Positions 34,739 to 49,566 of a DNA stretch of 64,000 bases are shown here, piece after piece. The stretch is taken from assembly GCF_032452875.1 (NCBI RefSeq), contig NW_026894281.1, positions 1 to 64,000 on the forward strand. Reading direction: 5' to 3'. A program made the translations under genes and the position numbers. A model generated the notes under the pieces. It was not told the origin of the DNA, ran no database searches, and worked only from the letters and a program-made list of their open reading frames with translations. Every line of letters starts with the position of its first letter. Within the stretch, counting starts at the first letter, position 1. The stretch is from Bos javanicus (lineage: Eukaryota; Chordata; Mammalia; Artiodactyla; Bovidae).

Positions 34739-36266
34739 CACATGATCAGTGTATGATAGCAAACATGATCAGCGCATGATCAGTCACATGATCAGCGCCA
34801 TTAAGTCACGTGATCACTACATGATAGTCATGTGAGCAGTCCATGCTCAGTCACGGTATCAGTGCATGATCAGCCACGTGATCAGTGCATGATCTGTCAC
34901 AAGATTAGTGTATGATCATCCACGTGATCAGTGCATGGGCAGTCATGTGATCAGTGCATGATATAGACGTGAACAGTGCATGATCAGTCTCGTGATCAGT
35001 GCATGATAGCCACGTGTTCAGTGCATGATCAGTCACCTGATGGGTGTATGATCATTCACGTGACCTGTACATGGTAGCTACATGATCATTGCATGATCAG
35101 CCACGTGAGTAGTTCATCATAGCCACGTGATCAGTGCATGATCAGTCACGTGATCAGTGCATGATCAGTCATGTGACCAGTACATGGTAGCTGCGTGATC
35201 ATGGCATGATCAGCCACGTGATCAGTGCATGATAGCCACGTGATCAGTGCATGATCAGACACGTGATCAGTGCATGATCAGTCACGTGATCAGTGCATGA
35301 TCAGCCACGTGATCAGTGCATGATCAGCCACGTGATCAGTGCATGATCAATTACGTGATCAGTGCATGATCAGTCACGTGATCAGTGCATGGTAGCTACG
35401 TGATCAGTGCATGATCAGCCACGTGATCAGTGCATGATAGCCACGTGATCAGTGCATGATAGCCACGTGATCAGTGCATGATCAGTCATGTGATACGTGT
35501 GTGATCAGCCACGTGATCAGTGCATGATATCCACGTGATCAGTGCATGACAGCCACGTGATCAGTGCATGAGAGCCACGTGATCAGTGCATGATCAGTCA
35601 CGTGATACATGTGTGATCAGCCACGTGATCAGTGCATGATGAGCCACGTGATCAGTGCAGGATCAATTACATGATCAGTGCATGATCAGTCACGTGACCA
35701 GTACATGGTTGCTACGTAATCGTTGCATGATCAGCCACGTGAGCAGAGCATGATAGCCACGTGATCAGTGCATGATCAGTCACGTGATCAGTACATGATC
35801 AGTCACGTGAACAGTGCATGATCATTTACGTGATCTTTGCATGATCAGTCACGTGACCAGTATATGGTTGCTACGTGATCATTCCATGACGAGCCACGTG
35901 AGCAGTGCATGATAGCCACGTGATGTGTGCATGAGTTACGTGAGCAGAGTATGATCAGCCACGTGATCAGTGCATGAGTGCCACGTGATCAGTGCATGAT
36001 ATGTCACGTGACAGGTGTGTGATCAGCCACGTGAACAGTGCATGTTCAGCCACGTGATCAGTGCATGATAGCCACGTGATCAGTGCATGATCAGTTACGT
36101 GAGCAGTGTATGATCAGCCACGTGATCAGTGCATGGTCAGACACGTGAACAGTGTATGATCAGCCACGTATTCAGTGCATGATATCCAAGTGATCAGTAC
36201 ATGATCATCACGTGATCAGTGTATGATCAGCCACGTGAACAGTGCATGCTCAGTCACGTGATCTGG

Positions 36267-36505
36267 GCCTGCTGAGCTGCGTGATTACTGTCTGCTCATC
36301 TGCTTGACAATTGCCAGCTGAGCTGCACGATTCCTGCCTGTCATCTGCTTGACAATTGCCAGCTGTGCTGCGTAATTCCTGCCTGCTCAGCTGCTTGATT
36401 ATTGCCAGCTGAGCAGCATGATTCCTCACACCTGAGTTCCATGATTATTGCCTGCTGACTGTTTGATTCGTGCCTACTCAGCTCTTTGTTTATTGCCTCC
36501 AGAGG
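36267..36505. repeat. Dimer block b12 (long class)
   Basis: 239 bp. It heads the cluster b12-b13-b14 with spacings of 908 and 1113 bp. Confidence 0.88.
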
Positions 36506-37174
36506 CACATGATCAGTGTATGATAGCAAACATGATCAGCGCATGATCAGTCACATGATCAGCGCCATTAAGACACGTGATCACTACATGATAGTCATGT
36601 GATCAGTCCATGCTCAGTCACGGTATCAGTGCATGATCAGCCACGTGATCAGTGCATGATCTGTCACATGATTAGTGTATGATCATCCACGTGATCAGTG
36701 CATGGGCAGTCATGTGATCAGTGCATGATATAGACGTGATCAGTGCATGATCAGTCTCGTGATCAGTGCATGATAGCCACGTGATCAGTGCATGATCAGT
36801 CACCTGATGGGTGTATGATCATTCACGTGACCTGTACATGGTAGCTACATGATCATTGCATGATCAGCCACGTGAGTAGTCCATGATAGCCACGTGATCA
36901 CTGCATGATCAGTCACGTGATCAGTGCATGATCAGTCATGTGACCAGTACATGGTAGCTGCGGTATCATGGCATGATCAGCCACGTGAGCAGTGCATGAT
37001 AGCCACGTGATCAGTTCATGATCAGACACGAGATCAGTGCATGATCAGTCACGTGATCAGTGCATGATCAGCCACGTGATCAGTGCATGATAGCCACGTG
37101 ATCAGTGCATGATCATCACGTGATCAGTGCATGATCAGCCACGTGATCAGTGCATGATCAGTCACGTGATCAGT

Positions 37175-37368
37175 GCCTGCTGAGCTGCGTGATTACTGTC
37201 TGCTCATCTGCTTGACAATTGCCAGCTGAGCTGCACGATTCCTGCCTGATCAGCTGCTTGATTATTGCCAGCTGAGCAGCATGATTGCTCACACCTGTGT
37301 TCCATGATTATTGCCTGCTGACTGTTTGATTCGTGCCTACTCAGCTCTTTGTTTATTGCCTCCAGAGG
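37175..37368. repeat. Dimer block b13 (short class)
   Basis: 194 bp with the GATCAGCTGC state and a private CATGATTGCTCAC. Confidence 0.88.
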
Positions 37369-38287
37369 CACATGATCAGTGTATGATAGCAAACATGATC
37401 AGCGCATGATCAGTCACATGATCAGTGCCATTAAGTCACGTGATCAGTGCATGATAGTCATGTGATCAGTCCATGCTCAGTCACGTATCAGTGCATGATC
37501 AGCCACGTGATCAGTGCATGATCTGTCACAAGATCAGTGTATGATCATCCACGTGATCAGTGCATGGGCAGTCATGTGATCAGTGCATGATATAGACGTG
37601 ATCAGTGCATGATCAGTCACGTGATCAGTGCATGATAGCCACGTGATCAGTGCATGATCAGTCACCTGATGGGTGCATGATCATTCACGTGACCAGTACA
37701 TGGTAGCTACATGATCATTGCATGATCAGCCACGTGAGTAGTGCATGATAGCCACGTGATCAGTGCATGATCAGTCACGTGATCAGTGCATGATCAGTCA
37801 TGTGACCAGTACATGGTAGCTGCGTGATCATGGCATGATCAGCCATGTGAGCAGTGCATGATAGCCACGTGATCAGTGCATGATCAGTCACGTGATCAGT
37901 GCATGATCAGTCACGTGATCAGTGCATGATCAGCCACGTGATCAGTGCATGATCAGTCACGTGATCAGTGTATGATCAGCCACGTGATCAGTGCATGATA
38001 GCCACGTGATCAGTGCATGATCAGTCACGTGATCAGTGCATGATCAGTCACGTGATCAGTGCATGATCAGCCACGTGATCAGTGCATGATCAGCCACGTG
38101 ATCAGTGCATGATCAGTTACGTGATCAGTGCATGATCAGTCACGTGACCAGTACATGGTAGCACGTGATCAGTGCATGATCAGCCACGTGATCAGTGCAT
38201 GATAGCCACGTGATCAGTGCATGATCAGCCACGTGATCAGTGTATGATCAGCCACGTGAACAGTGCATGCTCAGTCACGTGATCTGG

Positions 38288-38481
38288 GCCTGCTGAGCTG
38301 CGTGATTACTGTCTGCTCATCTGCTTGACAATTGCCAGCTGAGCTGCACGATTCCTGCATGCTCAGCTGCTTGATTATTGCCAGCTGAGTAGCATGATTC
38401 TTCACACCTGTGTTCCATGATTATTGCCTCCTGACTGTTTGATTCGTGCCTACTCAGCTCTTTGTTTATTGCCTCCAGAGG
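38288..38481. repeat. Dimer block b14 (short class)
   Basis: 194 bp, more diverged: CCTGCATGCTCAG, GAGTAGCATG, TTCTTCACACC and GCCTCCTGACTG. Confidence 0.88.
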
Positions 38482-39826
38482 CACATGATCAGTGTATGAT
38501 AGCAAACATGATCAGCGCATGATCAGTCACATGATCAGCGCCATTAAGTCACGTGATCACTACATGATAGTCATGTGATCAGTCCATGCTCAGTCACGGT
38601 ATCAGTGCATGATCAGCCACGTGATCAGTGCATGATCTGTCACAAGATTAGTGTATGATCATCCACGTGATCAGTGCATGGGCAGTCATGTGATCAGTGC
38701 ATGATATAGACGTGATCAGTGCATGATCAGTCTCGTGATCAGTGCATGATAGCCACGTGATCAGTGCATGATCAGTCACCTGATGGGTGTATGATCATTC
38801 ACGTGACCTGTACATGGTAGCTACATGATCATTGCATGATCAGCCACGTGAGTAGTGCATGATAGCCACGTGATCAGTGCATGATCAGTCACGTGATCAG
38901 TGCATGATCAGTCATGTGACCAGTACATGGTAGCTGCGTGATCATGGCATGATCAGCCACGTGATCAGTGCATGATAGCCACGTGATCAGTGCATGATCA
39001 GTCACGTGATCAGTGCATGATCAGTCACGTGATCAGTGCATGATCAGCCACGTGATCAGTGCATGATCAGCCACGTGATCAGTGCATGATCAATTACGTG
39101 ATCAGTGCATGATCAGTCACGTGATCAGTGCATGGTAGCTACGTGATCAGTGCATGATCAGCCACGTGATCAGTGCATGATAGCCACGTGATCAGTGCAT
39201 GATAGCCACGTGATCAGTGCATGATCAGTCATGATACGTGTGTGATCAGCCACGTGATCAGTGCATGATATCCACGTGATCAGTGCATGATCAGCCACGT
39301 GATCAGTGCATGAGAGCCACGTGATCAGTGCATGATCAGTCACGTGATCATGTGTGATCAGCCACGTGATCAGTGCATGATGAGCCACGTGATCAGTGCA
39401 TGATCAATTACGTGATCAGTGCATGATCAGTCACGTGACCAGTACATGGTTGCTACGTGATCGTGCATGATCAGCCACGTGAGCAGTGCATGATAGCCAC
39501 GTGATCAGTGCATGATCAGTCACGTGATCAGTGCATGATCAGTCACGTGATCAGTGCATGATCATTTACGTGATCAGTGCATGATCAGTCACGTGACCAG
39601 TATATGGTTGCCACGTGATCATGCATGACAGCCACGTGATCAGTGCATGATCAGTTACGTGAGCAGTGTATGATCAGCCACGTGATCAGTGCATGGTCAG
39701 ACACGTGAACAGTGTATGATCAGCCACGTGATCAGTGCATGATATCCAAGTGATCAGTGCATGATCATCACGTGATCAGTGTATGATCAGCCACGTGAAC
39801 AGTGCATGCTCAGTCACGTGATCTGG

Positions 39827-40065
39827 GCCTGCTGAGCTGCGTGATTACTGTCTGCTCATCTGCTTGACAATTGCCAGCTGAGCTGCACGATTCCTGCCTG
39901 TCATCTGCTTGACAATTGCCAGCTGTGCTGCGTAATTCCTGCCTGCTCAGCTGCTTGATTATTGCCAGCTGAGCAGCATGATTCCTCACACCTGAGTTCC
40001 ATGATTATTGCCTGCTGACTGTTTGATTCGTGCCTACTCAGCTCTTTGTTTATTGCCTCCAGAGG
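39827..40065. repeat. Dimer block b15 (long class)
   Basis: 239 bp, ACCTGAGTTCC state. The preceding tract (38,482-39,826) follows the standard order with many marker variants already at consensus. Confidence 0.88.
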
Positions 40066-41797
40066 CACATGATCAGTGTATGATAGCAAACATGATCAGC
40101 GCATGATCAGTCACATGATCAGCGCCATTAAGTCACGTGATCACTACATGATAGTCATGTGATCAGTCCATGCTCAGTCACGGTATCAGTGCATGATCAG
40201 CCACGTGATCAGTGCATGATCTGTCACAAGATTAGTGTATGATCATCCACGTGATCAGTGCATGGGCAGTCATGTGATCAGTGCATGATATAGACGTGAT
40301 CAGTGCATGACAGTCTCGTGATCAGTGCATGATAGCCACGTGATCAGTGCATGATCAGTCACCTGATGGGTGTATGATCATTCACGTGACCTGTACATGG
40401 TAGCTACATGATCATTGCATGATCAGCCACGTGAGTAGTGCATGATAGCCACGTGATCACTGCATGATCAGTCACGTGATCAGTGCATGATCAGTCATGT
40501 GACCAGTACATGGTAGCAGCGTGATCATGGAATGATCAGCCACGTGAGCAGTGCATGATAGCCACGTGATCAGTGCATGATCAGACACGTGATCAGTGCA
40601 TGATCAGTCACGTGATCAGTGCATGATCAGCCACGTGATCAGTGCATGATCAGTCACGTGATCAGTGCATGATCAGCCACGTGATCAGTGCATGATCAGG
40701 CACGTGATCAGTGTATGATCAGCCACGTGATCAGTGCATGATAGCCACGTGATCAGTGCATGATCAGTCACGTGATCAGTGCATGATCAGTCACGTGATC
40801 AGTGCATGATCAGCCACGTGATCAGTGCATGATCAGCCACGTGATCAGTGCATGATCAATTACGTGATCAGTGCATGATCAGTCACGTGATCAGTACATG
40901 GTAGCTACGTGATCATTGCATGATCAGCCACGTGATCAGTGCATGATAGCCACGTGATCAGTGCATGATAGCCACGTGATCAGTGCATGATAGCCACGTG
41001 ATCAGTGCATGATCAGTCATGTGATACGTGTGTGATCAGCCACGTGATCAGTGCATGATATCCACGTGATCAGTGCATGACAGCCACGTGATCAGTGCAT
41101 GAGAGCCACGTGATCAGTGCATGATCAGTCACGTGATACATGTGTGATCAGCCACGTGATCAGTGCATGATGAGCCACGTGATCAGTGCAGGATCAATTA
41201 CGTGATCAGTGCATGATCAGTCACGTGACCAGTACATGGTTGCTACGTGATCGTTGCATGATCAGCCACGTGAGCAGAGCATGATAGCCACGTGATCAGT
41301 GCATGATCAGTCACGTGATCAGTACATGATCAGTCACGTGAACAGTGCATGATCATTTACGTGATCTTTGCATGATCAGTCACGTGACCAGTATATGGTT
41401 GCTACGTGATCGTTCCATGACGAGCCACGTGAGCAGTGCATGATAGCCACGTGATGTGTGCATGAGTTACGTGAGCAGAGTATGATCAGCCACGTGATCA
41501 GTGCATGAGTGCCACGTGATCAGTGCATGATATGTCACGTGACAGGTGTGTGATCAGCCACGTGAACAGTGCATGTTCAGCCACGTGATCAGTGCATGAT
41601 AGCCACGTGATCAGTGCATGATCAGTTACGTGAGCAGTGTATGATCAGCCACGTGATCAGTGCATGGTCAGACACGTGAACAGTGTATGATCAGCCACGT
41701 GATCAGTGCATGATATCCAAGTGATCAGTGCATGATCATCACGTGATCAGTGTATGATCAGCCACGTGAACAGTGCATGCTCAGTCACGTGATCTGG

Positions 41798-41991
41798 GCC
41801 TGCTGAGCTGCGTGATTACTGTCTGCTCATCTGCTTGACAATTGCCAGCTGAGCTGCACGATTCCTGCCTGCTCAGCTGCTTGATTATTGCCAGCTGAGC
41901 AGCATGATTCCTCACACCTGAGTTCCATGATTATTGCCTGCTGACTGTTTGATTCGTGCCTACTCAGCTCTTTGTTTATTGCCTCCAGAGG
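41798..41991. repeat. Dimer block b16 (short class)
   Basis: 194 bp, identical by eye to b8 and b19 in its diagnostic positions. Confidence 0.88.
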
Positions 41992-42530
41992 CACATGATC
42001 AGTGTATGATAGCAAACATGATCAGCGCATGATCAGTCACATGATCAGCGCCATTAAGTCACGTGATCACTACATGATAGTCATGTGATCAGTCCATGCT
42101 CAGTCACGGTATCAGTGCATGATCAGCCACGTGATCAGTGCATGATCTGTCACAAGATTAGTGTATGATCATCCGCGTGATCAGTGCATGGGCAGTCATG
42201 TGATCAGTGCATGATATAGACGTGATCAGTGCATGATCAGTCTCGTGATCAGTGCATGATAGCCACGTGATCAGTGCATGATCAGTCACCTGATGGGTGT
42301 ATGATCATTCACGTGACCTGTACATGGTAGCTACATGATCATTGCATGATCAGCCACGTGAGTAGTGCATGATAGCCACGTGATCACTGCATGATCAGTC
42401 ACGTGATCAGTGCATGATCAGTCATGTGACCAGTACATGGTAGCTGCGTGATCATGGCATGATCAGCCACGTGAGCAGTGCATGATAGCCACGTGATCAG
42501 TGCATGATCAGACACGTGATCAGTGCATGA

Positions 42531-43870
42531 TCAGTCACGTGATCAGTGCATGATCAGCCACGTGATCAGTGCATGATCAGTCACGTGATCAGTGCATGAT
42601 CAGCACGTGATCAGTGCATGATCAGTCACGTGATCAGTGCATGATAGACGTGATCAGTGCATGATCAGTCACGTGATCAGTGCATGATAGCCACGTGATC
42701 AGTGCATGATCAGTCACGTGATCAGTGCATGATCAGTCACGTGACAGTACATGGTAGCTACGTGATCAGTGCATGATCAGCCACGTGATCAGTGCATGAT
42801 AGCCACGTGATCAGTGCATGATCAGTCACGTGATCAGTGCATGATCAGTCACGTGACCAGTGCATGATAGCTGCGTGATCATGCATGATCAGCCACGTGA
42901 TCAGTGCATGATAGCCACGTGATCAGTGCATGATCAGTCACGTGATCAGTGCATGATCAGTCACGTGATCAGTGCATGATCAGCCACGTGATCAGTGCAT
43001 GATCAGTCACGTGATCAGTGCATGATCAGCCACGTGATCAGTGCATGATCAGTCACGTGATCAGTGCATGATCAGCCACGTGATCAGTGCATGATAGCCA
43101 CGTGATCAGTGCATGATCAGTCACGTGATCAGTGCATGATCAGTTACGTGATCAGTGCATGATCAGCCACGTGATCAGTGCATGATCAGCCACGTGATCA
43201 GTGCATGATCAATTACGTGATCAGTGCATGATCAGTCACGTGATCAGTGCATGGTAGCTACGTGATCATTGCATGATCAGCCACGTGATCAGTGCATGAT
43301 AGCCACGTGATCAGTGCATGATCAGCCACGTGATCAGTGCATGATCAGTCACGTGATCAGTGTGTGATCAGCCACGTGATCAGTGCATGATATCCGCGTG
43401 ATCAGTGCATGATCAGCCACGTGATCAGTGCATGATAGCCACGTGATCAGTGCATGATCAGTCACGTGATCATGTGTGATCAGCCACGTGATCAGTGCAT
43501 GATCAGCCACGTGATCAGTGCATGATCAGTACGTGATCAGTGCATGATCAGTCACGTGATCAGTACATGGTAGCTACGTGATCAGTGCATGATCAGCCAC
43601 GTGATCAGTGCATGATAGCCACGTGATCAGTGCATGATCAGTCACGTGATCAGTGCATGATCAGTCACGTGATCAGTGCATGATCAGTCACGTGATCAGT
43701 GCATGATCAGTCACGTGATCAGTGCATGATAGCCACGTGATCATTCCATGACAGCCACGTGATCAGTGCATGATAGCCACGTGATCAGTGCATGATCAGT
43801 CACGTGATCAGTGCATGATCAGCCACGTGATCAGTGCATGATCAGCCACGTGATCAGTGCATGATCAATT
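42531..43870. repeat. Longest near-consensus 23-bp tract
   Basis: About 1.3 kb in which almost every repeat is CACGTGATCAGTG plus CATGATCAGC, CATGATCAGT or CATGATAGC. Faint remnants of the standard order survive (CATGATAGACG, CATGGTAGC, CAATTACG). It lies within the longest inter-block tract outside b1-b2. Confidence 0.82.
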
Positions 43871-44468
43871 ACGTGATCAGTGCATGATCAGTCACGTGAC
43901 CAGTACATGGTTGCTACGTGATCGTTGCATGATCAGCCACGTGAGCAGTGCATGATAGCCACGTGATCAGTGCATGATCAGTCACGTGATCAGTACATGA
44001 TCAGTCACGTGAACAGTGCATGATCATTTACGTGATCAGTGCATGATCAGTCACGTGACCAGTATATGGTAGCTACGTGATCATTCCATGACAGGCCACG
44101 TGAGCAGTGCATGATAGCCACGTGATGTGTGCATGAGTTACGTGAGCAGAGTATGATCAGCCACGTGATCAGTGCATGAGTGCCACGTGATCAGTGCATG
44201 ATATGTCACGTGACAGGTGTGTGATCAGCCACGTGAACAGTGCATGTTCAGCCACGTGATCAGTGCATGATAGCCACGTGATCAGTGCATGATCAGTTAC
44301 GTGAGCAGTGTATGATCAGCCACGTGATCAGTGCATGGTCAGACACGTGAACAGTGTATGATCAGCCACGTGATCAGTGCATGATATCCAAGTGATCAGT
44401 GCATGATCATCACGTGATCAGTATATGATCAGCCACGTGAACAGTGCATGCTCAGTCACGTGATCTGG

Positions 44469-44707
44469 GCCTGCTGAGCTGCGTGATTACTGTCTGCTCA
44501 TCTGCTTGACAATTGCCAGCTGAGCTGCACGATTCCTGCCTGTCATCTGCTTGACAATTGCCAGCTGTGCTGCGTAATTCCTGCCTGCTCAGCTGCTTGA
44601 TTATTGCCAGCTGAGCAGCATGATTCCTCACAGCTGAGTTCCATGATTATTGCCTGCTGACTGTTTGATTCGTGCCTACTCAGCTCTTTGTTTATTGCCT
44701 CCAGAGG
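44469..44707. repeat. Dimer block b17 (long class)
   Basis: 239 bp with CACAGCTGAGTTCC in place of CACACCTGAGTTCC. Confidence 0.88.
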
Positions 44708-45537
44708 CACATGATCAGTGTATGATAGCAAACATGATCAGCGCATGATCAGTCACATGATCAGCGCCATTAAGTCACGTGATCACTACATGATAGTCAT
44801 GTGATCAGTCCATGCTCAGTCACGGTATCAGTGCATGATCAGCCACGTGATCAGTGCATGATCTGTCACATGATTAGTGTATGATCATCCACGTGATCAG
44901 TGCATGGGCAGTCATGTGATCAGTGCATGATATAGACGTGATCAGTGCATGATCAGTCTCATGATCAGTGCATGATAGCCACGTGATCAGTGCATGATCA
45001 GTCACCTGATGGGTGTATGAACATTCACGTGACATGTACATGGTAGGTACATGATCATTGCATGATCAGCCACGTGAGTAGTGCATGATAGCCACGTGAT
45101 CACTGCATGATCAGTCACGTGATCAGTGCATGATCAGTCATGTGACCAGTACATGGTAGCTGCGTGATCATGGCATGATCAGCCACGTGAGCAGTGCATG
45201 ATAGCCACGTGATCAGTGCATGATCAGTCACGTGATCAGTGCATGATCAGCCACGTGATCAGTGCATGATCAGCCACGTGATCAGTGCATGATCAGCCAC
45301 GTGATCAGTGCATGATCAGTCACGTGATCAGTGCATGATCAGCCACGTGATCAGTGCATGATCAGCCACGTGATCAGTGCATGATCAATTACGTGATCAG
45401 TGCATGATCAGTCACGTGATCAGTGCATGGTAGCTACGTGATCAGTGCATGATCAGCCACGTGATCAGTGCATGATAGCCACGTGATCAGTGCATGATCA
45501 GCCACGTGATCAGTGCATGCTCAGTCACGTGATCTGT

Positions 45538-45729
45538 GCCTGCTGAGCTGCGTGATTACTGTCTGCTCATCTGCTTGACAATTGCCAGCTGAGCTGCACG
45601 ATTCCTGCCTGCAGCTGCTTGATTATTGCCAGCTGAGCAGCATGATTCCTCACACATGTGTTCCATGATTATTGCCTGCTGACTGTTTGATTCGTGCCTA
45701 CTCAGCTCTTTGTTTATTGCCTCCAGAGG
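45538..45729. repeat. Dimer block b18 (short class, 192 bp)
   Basis: Two bases shorter than every other short block: GCCTGCAGCTGC replaces GCCTGCTCAGCTGC. It also has CACACATGTGTTCC. It is the only complete block that departs from the two standard lengths. Confidence 0.88.
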
Positions 45730-47232
45730 CACATGATCAGTGTATGATAGCAAACATGATCAGCGCATGATCAGTCACATGATCAGCGCCATTAAGTCAC
45801 GTGATCACTACATGATAGTCATGTGATCAGTCCATGCTCAGTCACGGTATCAGTGCATGATCAGCCACGTGATCAGTGCATGATCTGTCACAAGATTAGT
45901 GTATGATCATGCACGTGATCAGTGCATGGGCAGTCATGTGATCAGTGCATGATATAGACGTGATCAGTGCATGATCAGTCTCGTGATCAGTGCATGATAG
46001 CCACGTGATCAGTGCATGATCAGTCACCTGATGGGTGTATGATCATTCACGTGACCTGTACATGGTAGCTACATGATCATTGCATGATCAGCCACGTGAG
46101 TAGTGCATGATAGCCACGTGATCAGTGCATGATCAGTCACGTGATCAGTGCATGATCAGTCATGTGACCAGTGCATGGTAGCTGCGTGATCATGCATGAT
46201 CAGCCACGTGATCAGTGCATGATAGCCACGTGATCAGTGCATGATCAGTCACGTGATCAGTGCATGATCAGTCACGTGATCAGTGCATGATCAGCCACGT
46301 GATCAGTGCATGATCAGCCACGTGATCAGTGCATGATCAATTACGTGATCAGTGCATGATCAGTCACGTGATCAGTGCATGGTAGCTACGTGATCAGTGC
46401 ATGATCAGCCACGTGATCAGTGCATGATAGCCACGTGATCAGTGCATGATAGCCACGTGATCAGTGCATGATCAGTCATGTGATACGTGTGTGATCAGCC
46501 ACGTGATCAGTGCATGATATCCACGTGATCAGTGCATGACAGCCACGTGATCAGTGCATGAGAGCCACGTGATCAGTGCATGATCAGTCACGTGATACAT
46601 GTGTGATCAGCCACGTGATCAGTGCATGATGAGCCACGTGATCAGTGCAGGATCAATTACGTGATCAGTGCATGATCAGTCACGTGACCAGTACATGGTT
46701 GCTACGTGATCGTTGCATGATCAGCCACGTGAGCAGTGCATGATAGCCACGTGATCAGTGCATGATCAGTCACGTGATCAGTGCATGATCATTTACGTGA
46801 TCTTGCATGATCAGTCACGTGACCAGTATATGGTTGCTACGTGATCATTCCATGACGAGCCACGTGAGCAGTGCATGATAGCCACGTGATGTGTGCATGA
46901 GTTACGTGAGCAGAGTATGATCAGCCACGTGATCAGTGCATGAGTGCCACGTGATCAGTGCATGATATGTCACGTGACAGGTGTGTGATCAGCCACGTGA
47001 ACAGTGCATGTTCAGCCACGTGATCAGTGCATGATAGCCACGTGATCAGTGCATGATCAGTTACGTGAGCAGTGTATGATCAGCCACGTGATCAGTGCAT
47101 GGTCAGACACGTGAACAGTGTATGATCAGCCACGTGATCAGTGCATGATATCCAAGTGATCAGTGCATGATCATCACGTGATCAGTGTATGATCAGCCAC
47201 GTGAACAGTGCATGCTCAGTCACGTGATCTGG

Positions 47233-47426
47233 GCCTGCTGAGCTGCGTGATTACTGTCTGCTCATCTGCTTGACAATTGCCAGCTGAGCTGCACGATTCC
47301 TGCCTGCTCAGCTGCTTGATTATTGCCAGCTGAGCAGCATGATTCCTCACACCTGAGTTCCATGATTATTGCCTGCTGACTGTTTGATTCGTGCCTACTC
47401 AGCTCTTTGTTTATTGCCTCCAGAGG
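47233..47426. repeat. Dimer block b19 (short class)
   Basis: 194 bp, ACCTGAGTTCC state. It is followed by a block-less second copy of the post-block order near 48,001-48,310. Confidence 0.88.
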
Positions 47427-47929
47427 CACATGATCAGTGTATGATAGCAAACATGATCAGCGCATGATCAGTCACATGATCAGCGCCATTAAGTCACGTG
47501 ATCACTACATGATAGTCATGTGATCAGTCCATGCTCAGTCACGGTATCAGTGCATGATCAGCCACGTGATCAGTGCATGATCTGTCACATGATTAGTGTA
47601 TGATCATCCACGTGATCAGTGCATGGGCAGTCATGTGATCAGTGCATGATATAGACGTGATCAGTGCATGATCAGTCTCGTGATCAGTGCATGATAGCCA
47701 CGTGATCAGTGCATGATCAGTCACCTGATGGGTGTATGATCATTCACGTGACCTGTACATGGTAGCTACATGATCATTGCATGATCAGCCACGTGAGTAG
47801 TGCATGATAGCCACGTGATCACTGCATGATCAGTCACGTGATCAGTGCATGATCAGTCATGTGACCAGTACATGGTAGCTGCGTGATCATGGCATGATCA
47901 GCCACGTGAGCAGTGCATGATAGCCACGT

Positions 47930-48780
47930 GATCAGTGCATGATCAGTCACGTGATCAGTGCATGATCAGTCACGTGATCAGTGCATGATCAGCCACGTGA
48001 TCAGTGCATGATCAGTCACGTGATCAGTGTATGATCAGCACGTGATCAGTGCATGATCAGTCACGTGATCAGTGCATGATATAGACGTGATCAGTGCATG
48101 ATCAGTCACGTGATCAGTGCATGATAGCCACGTGATCAGTGCATGATCAGTCACGTGATCAGTGCATGATCAGTCACGTGACCAGTACATGGTAGCTACG
48201 TGATCATTGCATGATCAGCCACGTGATCAGTGCATGATAGCCACGTGATCAGTGCATGATCAGTCACGTGATCAGTGCATGATCAGTCACGTGACCAGTG
48301 CATGATAGCTGCGTGATCATGCATGATCAGCCACGTGATCAGTGCATGATAGCCACGTGATCAGTGCATGATCAGTCACGTGATCAGTGCATGATCAGTC
48401 ACGTGATCAGTGCATGATCAGACACGTGATCAGTGCATGATCAGTCACGTGATCAGTGCATGATCAGCCACGTGATCAGTGCATGATCAGGCACGTGATC
48501 AGTGCATGATCAGCCACGTGATCAGTGCATGATAGCCACGTGATCAGTGCATGATCAGTCACGTGATCAGTGCATGATCAGTTACGTGATCAGTGTATGA
48601 TCAGCCACGTGATCAGTGCATGATCAGCCACGTGATCAGTGCATGATCAATTACGTGATCAGTGCATGATCAGTCACGTGACCAGTACATGGTAGCTACG
48701 TGATCATTGCATGATCAGCCACGTGATCAGTGCATGATAGCCACGTGATCAGTGCATGATAGCCACGTGATCAGTGCATG
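47930..48780. repeat. Near-consensus 23-bp tract after b19
   Basis: Mostly consensus repeats, with the order CATGATATAGACG, CATGATAGCC, GACCAGTACATGGTAGC surviving at ~48,070-48,200. This corresponds to the tracts after b8 and b16. Confidence 0.8.
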
Positions 48781-49566
48781 ATCAGTCATGTGATACGTGT
48801 GTGATCAGCCACGTGATCAGTGCATGATATCCACGTGATCAGTGCATGACAGCCACGTGATCAGTGCATGAGAGCCACGTGATCAGTGCATGATCAGTCA
48901 CGTGATACATGTGTGATCAGCCACGTGATCAGTGCATGATGAGCCACGTGATCAGTGCATGATCAATTACGTGATCAGTGCATGATCAGTCACGTGACCA
49001 GTACATGGTTGCTACGTGATCGTTGCATGATCAGCCACGTGAGCAGTGCATGATAGCCACGTGATCAGTGCATGATCAGTCACGTGATCAGTACATGATC
49101 AGTCACGTGAACAGTGCATGATCATTTACGTGATCAGTGCATGATCAGTCACGTGACCAGTATATGGTTGCTACGTGATCATTCCATGATCAGCCACGTG
49201 AGCAGTGCATGATAGCCACGTGATGTGTGCATGAGTTACGTGAGCAGAGTATGATCAGCCACGTGATCAGTGCATGAGTGCCACGTGATCAGTGCATGAT
49301 ATGTCACGTGACAGGTGTGTGATCAGCCACGTGAACAGTGCATGATCAGCCACGTGATCAGTGCATGATAGCCACGTGATCAGTGCATGATCAGTTACGT
49401 GAGCAGTGTATGATCAGCCACGTGATCAGTGCATGGTCAGACACGTGAACAGTGTATGATCAGCCACGTGATCAGTGCATGATATCCAAGTGATCAGTGC
49501 ATGATCATCACGTGATCAGTGTATGATCAGCCACGTGAACAGTGCATGCTCAGTCACGTGATCTGG

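Noticed and set aside
39170..39388. 72-codon frame with a periodic peptide
   Set aside because: A 23-bp repeat without in-frame stops gives a 23-residue period automatically. This is translation of the satellite, not a gene.
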